DNA from: Okapia johnstoni | Taxonomy: Eukaryota; Chordata; Mammalia; Artiodactyla; Giraffidae | Length of the DNA: 64,000 bases | Direction of reading: 5' to 3' | NCBI GenBank assembly: GCA_024291935.2 | Contig: CM044316.1 | Coordinates: 69,890,501 to 69,954,500 of the forward strand | Shown: positions 1-11,799 of the stretch, in pieces | Layout: every line of letters starts with the position of its first letter | Numbering within the stretch: the first letter of the stretch is position 1 | Notes under the pieces: model-generated | The model's database searches: none | Told to the model about the DNA's origin: nothing | Seen by the model: only the letters and a program-made list of their open reading frames with translations | Position numbers and translations under genes: made by a program

Positions 1-560
1 TTCTGGTGCCTTATGACACCACCCAGGGTGTGTTATAATCACCCAGAAATGCACTGCTTGTTACATCTTGCTGCAATTCAGTTTCTATGTAAAAATTTAA
101 AAAGAAGAAAAATAAATGGGAAGATGCTGTGGGAAATCCTAGTCTACTCCTTTGGGTGATTTTGAGGGTCCAGGCAATATGTGGTGATTTCAGTGACCAT
201 TGGTCTTGAAAAAGTTGCAGACTAAAACCTCACACTTCCCCAAATATTTATTATTTAAAGTAGAATTACCTTTTCTAGTATATCTAAAGGCAACTGGAAC
301 AGTATTTAGGGATGTGATTCTAAGAGTGTCACTACTCAGAGAAGAAACTAGCAAGCAAAAATATATGGGACTGCATCCCTGAGTAGCTTTTCTCTGCTGA
401 AAAAAACCCAGGGTGGGAAGCTGCCTCTGAGGCAAAATGATGAAGAAGATGAATCTTGGTTTTGATCCACTAAGAAAGGGCTCCCCAGCATTCTCTTGTA
501 ACCTCAACAGGGTTTTGGATCCCTGACAGAAATTGCTGCTCTTTCATAGTACTTGTGGTT
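1..560. other. Unique sequence, no feature seen
   Basis: No repeat family, coding exon or RNA gene was recognised. The short reading frames here have no family features. Confidence 0.5.
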
Positions 561-564
561 GTAA

Positions 565-1060
565 TTAATTCATTCACTCATTCAACAGTTATTCGTGGAG
601 TGCTAACTACATGCCATAAACTATTGCAGCTACTTGGGATATAAGACAGATGAAACCCCTGCCCTCTTGTTGGCTGCCTTATATTTAGGAAAGACAGTCA
701 GTCAGCTTGGAAAGAAAGAAACTTCAGTGAGTGATTTGGGCTATGAAGAAAATACAGTGCAATAGCAGAATGGAGGATGACAACAAAAGGGACCATTTTG
801 TAGAGGGCCATCAGGGCAGGCCTCCCTGAGAGTGTGACATTTCTGCTAAGGCTTGAACAATGAGAAGGTGCCAGCTGTGGAAAGATCTGGAGTGTCCCAC
901 ACAGAAGAAATAGTTACAGCAAAAGTCCTGAGATAGGACCCAACTGCATGCATCCAGAGATAGAAGAAAGTTGGACATGGCTGAAGTACAGAGAGCAAAG
1001 AGGGAAGATAGAAAACAGTGCGGGTAGCAGCCAGATGATACATAGTATTCTAGGTTCTGG
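565..1060 (-). repeat. L2 LINE fragment, antisense
   Basis: It starts with the antisense L2 3' end (a run of attcattca followed by a degraded 'gagtgctaactacatgcc'). It continues through the usual antisense L2 body, including a degraded 'cagggcaggcctccctgag...gtgacattt' block and a 'caaaagtcctgag' block. Divergence is high, as expected for an ancient mammalian element. The family is assigned by recall of the consensus. Confidence 0.6.
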
Positions 1061-1104
1061 CACAGGGTTTGATGGACCCTCCAATGGAGAGTCTATGAAG
1101 GCAG

Positions 1105-1335
1105 AAATGAGCTAAATTTATTGAATATTTACCACGTTCCTGCTACTATTCCAAGCACTTTATACCATGTATTTAACCTTTACAACCAATTTGTATATTC
1201 TAGTGCCCGTTTTACAAATGGAGCAAGTACAATGTAGAGAGGTGAAATGGCTGCCCAAGGCTAGTAATTAGGCCTAGAAACCAAACTTAAGTCTCACTTC
1301 CTAGCCTGTGTACCTGCCTCTCTGTCCTAGCTAAT
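1105..1335 (-). repeat. MIR SINE, antisense
   Basis: The order of blocks is that of antisense MIR: 'attgaatatttacc', 'ccaagcactttatacc', 'cccgttttacaaatgg', 'tggctgcccaaggctagtaa' and a final 'ctagcctgtgtacctgcctc'. It is old and diverged, with no visible TSD. Confidence 0.75.
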
Positions 1336-1569
1336 TGCTGGATCAATGGTACATATATTTGTTCAAAAGACATGGGTACCAATTATGTTACAGCTTGCAA
1401 TGGTATTCACATTTTTTAAAAGAGGAAGCCAGTGTTGGAAGCAAAAAAATAAATTACTAATGGCAATGTTTAAAACAAAAGAAAACTATTTTATTTTCTG
1501 AAGGGCCACATGTCTTTCCGGCATGACTTTTATTTTCTTCTCCACCGTTCCTATATTCCACCTACTATC

Positions 1570-2320
1570 AAGTACTGGTGAATTTCCCTCCTCTATATCT
1601 ATCTCCTCTCCTCTCCCTGTGTAGAACTTCTACTTCATCCAAGTCACCGTCAGCTCTCACCTGGATGCTCATTGGCACACCAGCTGTTTTCCCAAAGTCC
1701 ACACAGCCCTCCCTCTCTATCTTGCATTCAGCTCAATCATTGAAAAATAGGCATTGGATCATTGTACCTGTGTTGGACCTTCTTAATTTGCTCAAGAGAA
1801 TCTTCCCATTGCCGGTAGACTAGAGAGCAAATTGGTTAGCATGGTCTATAAGGCCTGGCCCCTCCCTCCTCATAAGACTCATCTTAGTCTCTGAGCACCT
1901 GACCAGGGACCTTCTCCTTTTCTTTTGATTAACATTTCTTCTTCCCATTTTAGGTTTGTCTCACTTTCTAAGAATGGGTTCCCTATACCCCACCCTCTTA
2001 GCCTTTAGCTGTTAACTTCTACACTGTTAGATTTTGCTTCAAACTTGGCTTCCTCAGAAAAGCCTTCCTGGGCCCCTTCATTCCCCCAACACCCGAGACT
2101 AGATCAGGATGCTGGTCACACACTCTGTGGCCTTCTATTTGATAACCCAGACTGTGGATTATAACCATGTATTTATCCATTCAATTCTCTGCCCCTCTCT
2201 TTTGATTATGGGCACTGTGAGGTCAGGAGTTGGGAGGGTTTTGCTCATGTTGAAGCCTCAGCACACCTACCATGATATCTGGTGTATAGAACACATTCAG
2301 CAAACTTTTGAGCCTGAAAG
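1570..2320 (+). repeat. L2 LINE 3' region, sense
   Basis: A long sense L2 3' region. The blocks appear in consensus order: 'ttggttagcatggtctataaggcctggcc', then 'ttcctcagaaaagccttcctgg', then a 'gggcactgtgaggtcaggag' block, ending in a degraded 'catgatatctggtgtatagaaca'. Short reading frames at 1578-1823 and 2109-2381 lie inside it and are not genes. Confidence 0.75.
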
Positions 2321-3187
2321 TATTTTCACTGCCAGAGAAATTACTGTACGAGGGTCTAACTCCGCCGTCTCACTTCTGTAATGGTGAAGTAGGATTTTAA
2401 ACGGCTCCTGTGGATGTTGCCTTACCAGTCTCTCAGCTCCCAAGGTGGGGGCGGGGGGTGGAGTCCTCTCGTAAAAGCTCTAGAAGATCCCTGTCAAGAA
2501 GAGTGAAATGGAAAGTCTTTGCTCTTACACACGATATTAGTCCTAGTGAGCATGACAGCATCTGTGAGGCAGGCATCCTGCATCCAAATATACCAGAGAA
2601 CTCTTCAAGAAAGAGGAAGCTCTAGAGAAAATCATCCTGTATTCTTTGTGAATAAATTGGCCTGTTACAAAATATATGAAGATACATCAATGTAATAAAA
2701 TGCCAAAGTGACACTGGAGTAGAGAATCAATAAATCTACTCAGCACTACATGTCGAATCAGCCTTTTAATGCATATTTGTAAGGTGACCACCCACTGGAG
2801 CCACATTGAAATCTACCCAGTTGAGAGAAATAAGTCAATTGCCAGTCCTGAGTGATTAAGTTTTTTGCCCTTCACTTTCAAAGCAGCCCCTTTACTTTGG
2901 ACTCAATATGGGTGTACACTGGTGTGTACACACACACACATACGTGTGTGTAAGGTCAAGTATCCAGTATACTGCCCACTTAAAGTAAGCACTGTAAAAA
3001 AGTAGCTATTCTTATTCTACATGTTAAGAAAATAATCCAGTAAAAGGAAACACCCTAGTCTCAATCACACTGACAAAAAATCAGCAGAAGTTATGGCTGA
3101 CAAATGTATTATTGCTTTGGAGTGTGATTTCTCCCCCATTATCCTGTAACATTTTCTGAAGTAAAGTGAACAGTTTGTAACTGCAAG
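2321..3187. other. Unique sequence with a G-rich tract and a short CA/TG tract
   Basis: No repeat family or exon was recognised. A G-rich tract with two long G runs lies at about 2443-2461. A short alternating tract (cacacacacatacgtgtgtg) lies at about 2931-2951. Confidence 0.5.
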
Positions 3188-3406
3188 TAGGGAGCTAGTG
3201 GGCTTCCCTTGTGGCTCATCTGGTAAAGAATCCTCCAGCAATGTGGGAGACCTGGGTTCGATCCCTGGGTTGGGAAGATCACCTGGAGAAAGGAAAGGCT
3301 ACCCACTCCAGTATTCTGACCTGGAGAATTTCATGGACTGTGTAGTCCATGGTGTTGCAAAGAGCTGGACACGACTGAGTGACTTTCATTCACTAGGGAG
3401 CTAGTG
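3188..3406 (+). mobile_element. Bov-tA SINE with perfect 13-bp TSD
   Basis: The SINE body is 3201-3393: a tRNA-derived head ('ggcttccctt'), a Pol III B box GGTTCGATCC at 3255-3264, and the BovA body ('cccactccagtattctgacctgg', then 'gacacgactgagtgac'). It is flanked by perfect copies of tagggagctagtg at 3188-3200 and 3394-3406. It is full length or nearly so. Confidence 0.95.
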
Positions 3407-3489
3407 AAGGGGGAAACTGAGGATGCTTGCAGGGTTTCCAGCTTGTTTAATAAAGATCATCATTGAAATAAGCCTAGAAGGAAATCAAG

Positions 3490-3600
3490 GTTTAGTTTGG
3501 GATATTTGGAGTTTGAGGTGTTGGTGATACACATATGAAGATTTTTCAAAGGTGAGAGCCCAGGTTAGAAGTTTGAGCTGGAGTTTGAGCTGAGATCTAG
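3490..3600 (-). repeat. Possible old L2-like fragment
   Basis: The stretch 'ggagtttgaggtgttggtg...agatttttcaaaggtgag' resembles a common antisense L2-associated block. The match is weak and was judged by eye only. Confidence 0.3.
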
Positions 3601-3626
3601 CAGAATTTAATAAATATTCAGAAATA

Positions 3627-4138
3627 TATATACATTAATACATGATGTTTGTTTTTCCCTTCATGACTTAACTTCACCTCTATAACAGGCTCTAAGTTCA
3701 TCCACCTCATTAAAACTGATGCAAATCTGTTCTTTTTTATGGCTGAATAATAATCCATTGTATATATGTACTTCATCTTCGTTATCCATTCATCTGTCAG
3801 TGAAAATCTAGCAGGGAAGGAATGGGGATGCGGATATAGAGAACAGAGTTGTGGACACAGTGAGGGGAGGAGAGAGTGAAGCAAATAGAAAATGTATCAT
3901 AGACATATATATACTACCATGTGTAAAATAGGTAGCTGGTGAGAAGTTGCTATATAAGACTAGGATCCCAGCCTGGTGCTCTGTGATGATCTAGGGGAGT
4001 AGAATGGGAGAGTGGAGGGAGGCTCAAGAAGGAGGTGATATGTGTATACTTACGGCTGATCTGCATTGCGGTATGGCAGAAACCATCACAATATTGTAAA
4101 GCAATTTCCGTCCAATTAAAAAATAAATTTAAAAAGCA
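3627..4138 (+). mobile_element. L1 3' end with 5' inversion (twin priming)
   Basis: Positions 3627-3807 are L1 ORF2 3'-terminal sequence in antisense; its reverse strand encodes the typical MDYYSAIKKN segment. Positions 3808-4138 are L1 3' UTR in sense, ending in 'tccaattaaaaaataaattt'. Aligned by eye to the sense L1 at 34757, the two blocks are adjacent parts of one L1 with roughly 45 bp missing between them. That is the signature of a twin-primed insertion. The short repeat agaaata at 3620-3626 and 4144-4150 is a possible but unsafe TSD. Confidence 0.88.
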
Positions 4139-4349
4139 GACATAGAAATAAAAAATGTGATAATGCAGAAACACGGTATGCTCTGTAAGGAAATTGGGGA
4201 TTAGGTTTATCAGTTTATTGCTGCTCAAAGAGTTTTCACTCCTATTGAGTTGACAGGATATACTTGTCAACATTTACAGGCTCGAGAAAGAAGAAATGTT
4301 TAAGACTAAAATCATTGGCAAAACCTTCCAGAAAAAAAAAAAATGCTAG

Positions 4350-4455
4350 GCCTTGAATTGGCCCTTGAAAAATGAGTGGAATTTGGAGAGAAAAGTTCTT
4401 AGAAGACATTCAGGGATAATTGGAGCAAATCAGTCAAAATACTCTTGAAAACACA
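4350..4455 (-). repeat. L2 LINE fragment, antisense
   Basis: 'ccttgaattggcccttgaaaaatgagtggaa' and 'gacattcaggg' match the antisense L2 order. The fragment is weak and old. Confidence 0.45.
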
Positions 4456-5490
4456 TGGCAAGTGCTGGATTTAATCCAAGCAAATTGACTTAACAACATC
4501 AGGTAGAGTTTCATTTGAAGCTCTCCAAGTGTTAGCTGAAGGGATCTTTCTAAATCAAAACTGAATTGGTAGTGCCAATCAGCCTAAACTGTGTGTGGTT
4601 TAGCTTGGCTCCTGGAAATATAATTTTAGCAGATTAGCTAAACTCTTCCTCTCCCTCTCTCTCCTTTTTTTCTTCCTCCCTTGCTTCTTTCTTTTCCACC
4701 ATCTTTGCCCAAGTATTAATTCATAATGTTGTATGGCTTCAGGTATTGTACCTATACCCTCCTGTAGGTACAATCCCTCAAAAGAAAGGTTTGATTAGTC
4801 AATGGAAATCCATCCCTGGAAACATTCTTCAAATAATATAATAGATCATTTTGTAGTCCCAAGACAAATATAGGCAGTAGTTTTATTACCAACAGCAATT
4901 TTGCTTTGGTTCATTGATCCACTCCCAGGAGAGAAATTTGCTCCAGTTATAAGGAATGGTTGGGCTTTTCCTGAGCAACTGGTTTGTTTCTGCATTGGGA
5001 ACACCATGGATGTTGTAACTAACTACTCAGGCTTCCTCTTTGAGTTGGTTGCTAGAAAACTTGGGCTTGAAAACAAATATTGGCTCAGATGTCCTGCATT
5101 CATAAATGCCAAGGTTGGGACATGGGATTAAAATAGCTCAACACGTAATTCTGATGATCCAAGAAATTTGAAAAGCTTGGCTTTTGTTTCTGTTTGTAAG
5201 AAACTTATGGTTTATAATGAATATTTGGCCAATGATTGCTTTCCCATAAAGGCTCAGGAAGCACATTTATTTTCCTGCTACAAGCAAGGCATTCTGCTGA
5301 TATTTGGCATAAACTTGAAAATAATTTAAATGTTAAAATACCACAAAGAGAAAATACGTCAAAATTAGAAATTCTCTGTTTTGGAGTCTCAACAGGTGCT
5401 TGAAAGTATTAGGGTTAATTATTCATTTGATTATTATTATGGGGTGCCTAGAAAAAGCTTCACAAATGTCTGAGGAAGTTAGCTGATTTT
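4456..5490. other. Unique sequence with a polypyrimidine tract
   Basis: A CT-rich tract lies at about 4644-4702. Nothing else was recognised in this stretch. Confidence 0.5.
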
Positions 5491-5499
5491 TTTTAAGGA

Positions 5500-5617
5500 C
5501 GGGGGGAGACAGAAAATTTAAATGAGTTGATCAAGGTCATCCAATACTTAGTCCCAGAATCAACTCTCATAGCAGTACCCACATCTCTTGATTCATAGTC
5601 CAATGTTCTCTCTGCAG
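5500..5617 (-). repeat. MIR SINE 5' half, antisense
   Basis: 'gttgatcaaggtcatccaa' followed by 'cccagaatcaactctc' and 'catagtccaatgttctctctgc' matches the antisense MIR core and head. No TSD is visible. Confidence 0.5.
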
Positions 5618-6114
5618 TCTCAGATCCATAAAGAAAATTGATGGCTCTGTAAATAAAGTACTTTTCCATGTATTTAACTTGAAGCAATCCCACATGAATC
5701 CCCTATGTTCCCCAACTTACTCAGTCAGGGAGGAACTGTTAAACAAACCTCCAGTATATTGAAAGCCTCCCCAAAGCGTTCATTTGTCCTTGAAAACCAT
5801 TTTCTTTCTTTCTTTCTTTTTTTCTTGCTGCAGTCAAAGAGATGAGCAAGAAAAGAGATTTATGTGAAATTAACTAAAAATTTTGGACATTTATTTTAGA
5901 TGATGGGTCCATGGTTAAGTTTTTGGCAGATTAGAATGTTATGGGATGCTGACACATTGAAGATCTCCCAACTGGGAAATCTTTTACTTTGAAATATTGT
6001 CATTGCCTTTATTTAGAGCAATGTTTCTTGAACATGGTACAAGAAGAAGCTATTGAACTTATTTTCATTTATTTCAACATCCTTGAAAATGTTGTGTACA
6101 TTTAATAACATGTA
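5618..6114. other. Unique sequence with a short (TTTC)n tract
   Basis: A simple (TTTC)n tract lies at about 5800-5826. No exon or family repeat was recognised. Confidence 0.5.
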
Positions 6115-6250
6115 AGGAGGAAATGACAACTCACTTCAGTATTTTTGCTGGAAAAATCCCATGGACAGAGGAGCCTGGTGGGCTACACAGTCCATGAGGT
6201 TGCAAAGATTCAGATGCAACTGAGTGACTGAGCACACACACACAATATAT
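6115..6250 (+). mobile_element. BovA SINE, 5' truncated, with CA tail
   Basis: The sequence starts inside the BovA body ('ggaggaaatgacaactcact') and runs to 'gcaactgagtgactgag', followed by a (CA)n tail that passes into (AT)n. The tRNA-derived head is missing. Confidence 0.85.
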
Positions 6251-7619
6251 ATAGTTTATGTAATAGGGAAGTATATATTTTCATTAATAAATACATATGT
6301 GCTTGTGCCTTTTAAAAAAAAAAACTAATATGAACACAGGAGACAAAGTAAGTTTCAGACAAATGATAGAGCTCTGAAGACTAATTTTTCCTTTGTTTCT
6401 CTCCAAGGTCACTAGAGAAACAAACTTCCTCTTTCTTTCTTTCTTCATGTGTTCCTTCCTTCCTTTCTTATTTCCTTCCCTAGTTTTTCTTTTTTGCCTG
6501 AGAATGTTCTCTAAGTGCATATCTGTATTCTGTGTAGATCAAATCACCAGTCATATACGATGCTCAAAGAATTTCAGCCATTCTCCAAACTCGATAGTGC
6601 TATCTGTACTTTATCTCAAAATATTTTCTAAAATATCAGAGAATTTCCCTAAGTATAAGAATTCTGACTATTATTAAATTATTGATACATTTTTGGAGCA
6701 CATTCAACTTTAAATACATGATAAGAAATATATGAGAAGAGGTTTTTTTCTTCATTGACCGGTTATTTTAATATATGTCTTAGCCTGTGTTTTTGAAAAA
6801 GCCTGCTTAATTATTTTTAAATGTTTAATTTACCTTCTCACAAGAGGGCTTCCACATATTTAAAAGTTCTCTTTCCTTACAGAAATAAATAAGTCTTTTA
6901 GATGATTATGGAAAATTCTAAGTATACAATAATTAGATTTAAGAGGATTCTCTCAGAGTCGCAATTTAAAAATTCTAAATGCATGATACACACTTCTGTG
7001 AAAAGCATAATAATCACCTATATAATTAGCTAAATGATTCTCTTGAGTTCAAGAATATAAATTGGTGAGTGGCTATCTGCATTAATCAGGTAATTTCCAT
7101 GTTTTACTTCTGTATGTAGACTTTAAAAAATATTGCTTTTTGGATTTTACCTTAGATAATAACTCATTGAAATAGAAGGAAAAGGTTGATTTAATCCATG
7201 CTCCAGTGGTTTAATATTTGTGTGATTTTTGAGGGATTTAAGCATTGTGCCTCAGGGAGACATGAAGGAGAGGGTAAAGCCCATCCAAAAACTTCTCATA
7301 TTAGTTTGTTCATTCATTTCATTCATGCATTCACTTAACATTTATGGAACGTTTGTTCTGCATCACAGCTTCATGCGTGAGTTGCAGACTCCTGGGTTAA
7401 AGTTGTGATTGATGATTTATAGAGCATCCACCTAAAATGATAGACTATTTGACATAAGAGCAATAAATATATTATATCAGATTTATTGTTACTTAAAACT
7501 TATTTTATAACATTTTAATTGCATATGATAATAAGATAACCGCTGCTCCTTGAATTACGTTTGAGATACTATGGTAGGCACCTTATATTTATTGTAACAC
7601 TTTCAACTCCCCTGCAACT
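6251..7619. other. AT-rich unique sequence
   Basis: A CT-rich simple tract lies at about 6428-6495. A weak attcattca-type L2 tail may be present at about 7305-7370. No gene or other clear element was seen. Confidence 0.45.
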
Positions 7620-7895
7620 TTGGCATTGTAGCACAGGGGAGGAGTAAGAGTTGAGAGACTGAACTCTGAAGCCACAACGACTGGGTCCAGGATGTGACTT
7701 TTACCTGTGAGTGAACCAGAATGAGTTATTTGATCTCTCATTGCCTCTGTTGCTCTGTGCAAAATGAAGAAAACAAAATCACTGACATCATAGAGTTGCT
7801 TTACAGATTAAATGAGATGATAATATACATAGAACTAAGAACAGTGAATTTAGAACAAACAATTTAGAACAGTGTGTTTACTATCACTATGATTG
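7620..7895 (+). repeat. MIR SINE, sense, nearly full length
   Basis: The order is head-like 'gtagcacaggggaggagtaag', then 'gactgggtccaggatgtgac', 'ttatttgatctctcattgcctctgt', 'cagattaaatgagatgataata' and 'agaacagtgtgtttactatcac'. This is MIR in sense orientation. Confidence 0.75.
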
Positions 7896-8098
7896 TTGCT
7901 GTTTCCATTTTAATTGATGAAAAATAATGTATTAGTGTTTAAAACAGTTTATTTGCATATTGATTTTGCCTGGGATACAGTGAGGGAGACTTTTCATAGG
8001 AAGAGAGACTGATTTGGTCCTTGGAGGTTGAAGGTTGTGTAGGATTTCAATTCAAATTCAAAGTATATGCCAGGAAAAGGGAATGAAACGAACATGGG

Positions 8099-8484
8099 CA
8101 TGGATGTTTAATGGGCTTCCCAGGTGCCACTGGAGAAGGAAATGGCAACCCACTCCAGTATTTCTGCCTGGAGAATTCCACAGAAAGAGGAGCCTGGGGG
8201 GCTACAGCTGATAGGGTCACAAAGAGTAGGACATGACTGAGCAACTGAACAAGGTAGCACTAGTGGTAAAGAACCCGCCTACCAGGGCAGGTCATCTTAA
8301 CAGACGTGGGTTTGATCTCTGGGGCCTTGGGAAGACGCCCTGGAGGAGGGCAAGGCAACCCACTCCAGTATTCTTGCCTGAAGAATCCCATGGAGAGAGG
8401 AGCCTGGGAGGCTATGGTCCATAAGGTCACAAAGAGTCATACACAGCTGAAGCAGCCTAGCGTGCACACACATGGGTGTTTAAT
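8099..8484 (+). mobile_element. Composite Bov-tA pair inside one TSD
   Basis: Two SINE units lie head to tail between catggatgtttaat (8099-8112) and catgggtgtttaat (8471-8484), a 14-bp TSD with one mismatch. Unit 1 (8113 to about 8250) has a short head ('gggcttcccaggtgccac') joined straight to the BovA body. Unit 2 (about 8251-8470) has a fuller tRNA-like head ('agcactagtggtaaagaa') and its own BovA body. A single TSD around both units suggests one insertion with a duplication, or a unit inserted into the head of the other. Confidence 0.85.
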
Positions 8485-9985
8485 AGTCCAGTGTAAGTCT
8501 GGAGAAAAATTAATAATCTGGGAGTCTAGAATGCAAGGTATAGGATAAAGATAAAAAGGCCAGATCTTCAATATTGTGATTTGGTCTATATTGGCAGAAT
8601 GTGTGTATGCACATTCATGCATGCACAATTGAAAATCCATTGATTGTGAAAACATTTGATTCTCAAGTTGTTTTCTTTTTAAATTGCCCTCAATAGGTAA
8701 TGTTAGCACTTATCCAAAGCTGATCTTAAAAGAAGCCTCAGAAACAAAGGAAACCATTTAGAGACAAATAATGACTTTATTTATACTCAGTCGCGATGTA
8801 AGTCTGGACAGCAGCCATCAGTTAAATAGACCAAAAATTAGACTGAGATCAAAATTGCGAGCCCAGGCACAGTATTAATTTTCTGACTGATGATGAGTAA
8901 GAAGAAGCTATTGAGCATAGCCTCAGCTGTATTTCAGGGACCCTGTACATTTCTTCTAATTTATAAAGTATAATAAATGAATCACCAAGAAAGAAGGATT
9001 AGTTGTCAGCTATAAGACAGAGTGTGAAGGATGAAGCACTGCTGTCTTCTCCTGATGTCAGTTGATCTATTAAATTAACAAGCGTATAGATAGATTATTT
9101 AAAGATCAATTTAGCCAAGAATTGCTTTCAAATGAATATATCAGACATCAAGCCTGTTTTCTGAGATCGTTTTGTAATTGGAATACATATTACATGCAAC
9201 TTCTCATTGCAGGGCTCAGGCAGTTTCAATCAGGAGGCTTTGCTCTTTCTGGAAAGTGTGTGAAAATCAAAAATGAGTGGGTTCACTTCATTATGTATAA
9301 TGAAGAGATCTGTGTTACTCTGTAAGTAATCTCTGAAAAGAATTGCTAGAAAAATTCTCCTTGCTCACATTACTGGCACTGGGCAAACACTTTCCTCCTA
9401 AAAAATCTTTTCAGCATGAAAGTTTTGGAATTAAGTTCCTAATAAACTTCTAAAGTCCAACAGCTGTGAGTAATTATGATACAAGCATATCAATCCATGT
9501 GCAAACAGATTTATTTGGTAAGCTCCAATCCTCTTGCTAACCCTTCACTGCAATAATTAAGCACACTCTAATGAGTTTGTGAGCAATTTCCATATGATTT
9601 TCCCCCTAATTATTATTTGAGTTGCCCATGTTTATAATACTTAGTAATATCCTTAAAGTATCAATGGTGAAGGCACAATTTTGGCTGGGGTATTAATGTG
9701 TATGTTCTCATTCATATACTAAATAAATGAAGGAAAAACATCTATTTAAAGGTCAGAATTGTTAAATGGATTTTTATGTATGTGTATGTTCACTTTTATG
9801 TAGTTTTTTTTTTTAATACCCATAGAACCAGTGAGTAATTTTAGCTTAAATCAGTTCTTACTTTTCTCTGCCAAAAGACCCCCAAGTTCTTATGGTGGCC
9901 TTTAAGACTCAAAAAAGAAAATAATAATAAAAATAAAATAAAAGAAGGCGTGGCATACAAAAAGGAAAAGATCAAAAAGATATTT
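8485..9985. other. Unique AT-rich sequence
   Basis: Nothing was recognised, including in the small frame at 9122-9325. An A-rich (aat/aaat) tract lies at about 9913-9960. Confidence 0.5.
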
Positions 9986-9987
9986 AT

Positions 9988-10066
9988 TGCACTTTGCTCT
10001 ACAGCAGAAATTAACACAGCACTGTAAATCAACTATGCTTTAGTAAAGTAAAATTTTTTAAAAAGC
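9988..10066 (+). repeat. L1 3' terminus fragment
   Basis: 'tgctctacagcagaaattaa' followed by 'cagcactgtaaatcaactatg' and an A/T-rich end is the typical artiodactyl L1 3' terminus. It is strongly 5' truncated. Confidence 0.75.
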
Positions 10067-10454
10067 CAAGTTATATCTTTTAGATTAAGAAAAGATATTT
10101 ATTGGACTGGCCTTGCCTTGATAGTCTTTGCTGACATCTCATAGGGCTGGACTGTAGCTCATATCTTATAGTTAGGTGCACCTTTCAGAAAACGGAGAAC
10201 TAGGTAAATGCTGGATGTTTTAGTACTTTGTATTACAAGAACATTTTATGATCATTTTAACTCTGTTTTTAATGGAAACACCCTCACTAATGAAATTTTC
10301 AGTAAATGTTATTCAAATTAAAAAAAAAAAAAACCTCTAAATGATCTTAAACGATCAGGTTCTGGGCACCACTCAGACTTGGTCTCTTATCACTTGCTTA
10401 CTCGCCTGGCTCCAGAATACTGACCTTCTTCCTATTTCTTGCAATTACCAAGCC

Positions 10455-10568
10455 AGTCTGGAAAATAATATAAAAAGAATATATATGTTTAATATGTATG
10501 TTTAACTGAATCACTTTGCTATACAGCAGAAATTAGTACAACATTCTAAATTAACTATACTTCAGTAT
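10455..10568 (+). repeat. L1 3' terminus fragment
   Basis: 'actgaatcactttgctatac' with 'agcagaaattagtacaacattctaaattaactatac' is a second L1 3' terminus about 400 bp from the first. It is followed directly by an antisense Bov-tA that probably split its A-rich tail. Confidence 0.75.
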
Positions 10569-10745
10569 ATGCCTGTGCTTAATTACTAACTCATGTCTGA
10601 CTCTTTGTGACCCCATGGACTGTGTGCCCACCTGGCTCCTCTGTCCATGGGATTCTCCAGGCAAGAATGGGAGTGGGTTGCCATTTCCTCCTCCAGGGGA
10701 TCCTCCTGGCCCAGAGATCGAACCCATGACTCCTATGTTTCCTAA
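10569..10745 (-). mobile_element. Bov-tA SINE, antisense
   Basis: The blocks appear in antisense order: 'ctgactctttgtgaccccat', 'ggctcctctgtccatgggat', 'gagtgggttgccatttcctc', and the head complement 'gatcgaacccatgactcc'. No clean TSD was found. Confidence 0.88.
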
Positions 10746-10819
10746 TACAAAATAATTAATTTGTTAATTGATTCTTATAAAAGTCGAGCTGGTTTGTATC
10801 TCAGGATCTTTTGCGTTTA

Positions 10820-11140
10820 GTACAGCCCTGCCTGGTATATGCTTTCCCTATCATATGTAGCTGTCTCCCTTTTTAAATCCAAGAGTCCACTAAGATATCA
10901 CTTTTTCACCAAGACCTTGACTCTTAGCTACAGTGATGCTTTAATGATATAGTTGTTCTCCACCATCTTACTCAGTTTTATTTTATCTCTAAATATGATC
11001 ACTATTTTATATGAGCTAGCTTGTGCACCTAGAATGTAAGCTTCATGACATGTAGGGTCTCTTACCCAGCTCTTCATTTTCAGGGCCTAACACAGTGCCA
11101 GATGCATGGTAAATTCTTAATGAATACTTCTCCAGTGAAC
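10820..11140 (+). repeat. L2 LINE 3' end, sense
   Basis: 'cctggtatatgctttcccta', 'agaatgtaagcttcatgaca' and 'gcctaacacagtgccagatg' followed by 'taaattcttaatgaatactt' give the L2 3' end in order. Confidence 0.75.
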
Positions 11141-11399
11141 AACTAGATAAATAAATAAACCAACACAGGAAGGAATCTCAGCTCTCTGGTCTACCCCTCA
11201 TTTTCTAGATGAGTCAATTTAAGTCTATTTGCATCTATGATTTGTCTCCAACAGCTTGTTAGAGCAGACCTAGGTGATCAGGTCCCCAGTTGCCTAATTG
11301 CTGACTCAATGCACCATCATTTTGCCACTTGCTTTTATTTTTGTCTATCTGGTTGTGCCTATTCACACCATGATATGTATATTTGTAAAATTTAAAGTT

Positions 11400-11560
11400 T
11401 TAAGATTTTGAATCATAATCACACCAATTTAAATCCTTTCTATCTATATGGACAAGTCACTTAACTGCCCAGGGCTTTGGCTATCTCATCTATAATACAG
11501 TAATACATTAGCCATGCCAGTCAAGTGGTTGTCAGAACCAGGTATGAGAAAATTGCAAAA
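11400..11560 (+). repeat. MIR SINE, sense, partial
   Basis: 'tatatggacaagtcacttaa', 'tatctcatctataatacagt' and the following block match MIR core and 3' sequence. It is diverged. Confidence 0.55.
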
Positions 11561-11799
11561 AGACTTGAAAAATGGAAAAATAAAGTTTGCAGTGATAACA
11601 ATCAAGACCCAGGTGCCACTTAATTAAATTGTATAAAGGAGAACTTAATACTTGGTATGTCTACTTTTGAATGGGTTCAGATACTGAAATTCCATAGAAA
11701 TTATAAAATGTATTCCTACCTATAGAAGAGAACAAAATAAATAGGAAAAAATAATTTCTCTAGATGCTTCTTATTTCTTTTGAAAGAAAAAAAATGGGT

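Noticed and set aside
2443..2461. G-rich tract as a G-quadruplex or promoter element
   Set aside because: It has only two long G runs with short flanking ones, no neighbouring gene and no other promoter features.
3201..3280. Possible tRNA gene (A/B box-like sequence)
   Set aside because: It is the tRNA-derived head of a Bov-tA SINE. No cloverleaf can be closed, and the same head recurs at all Bov-tA copies.
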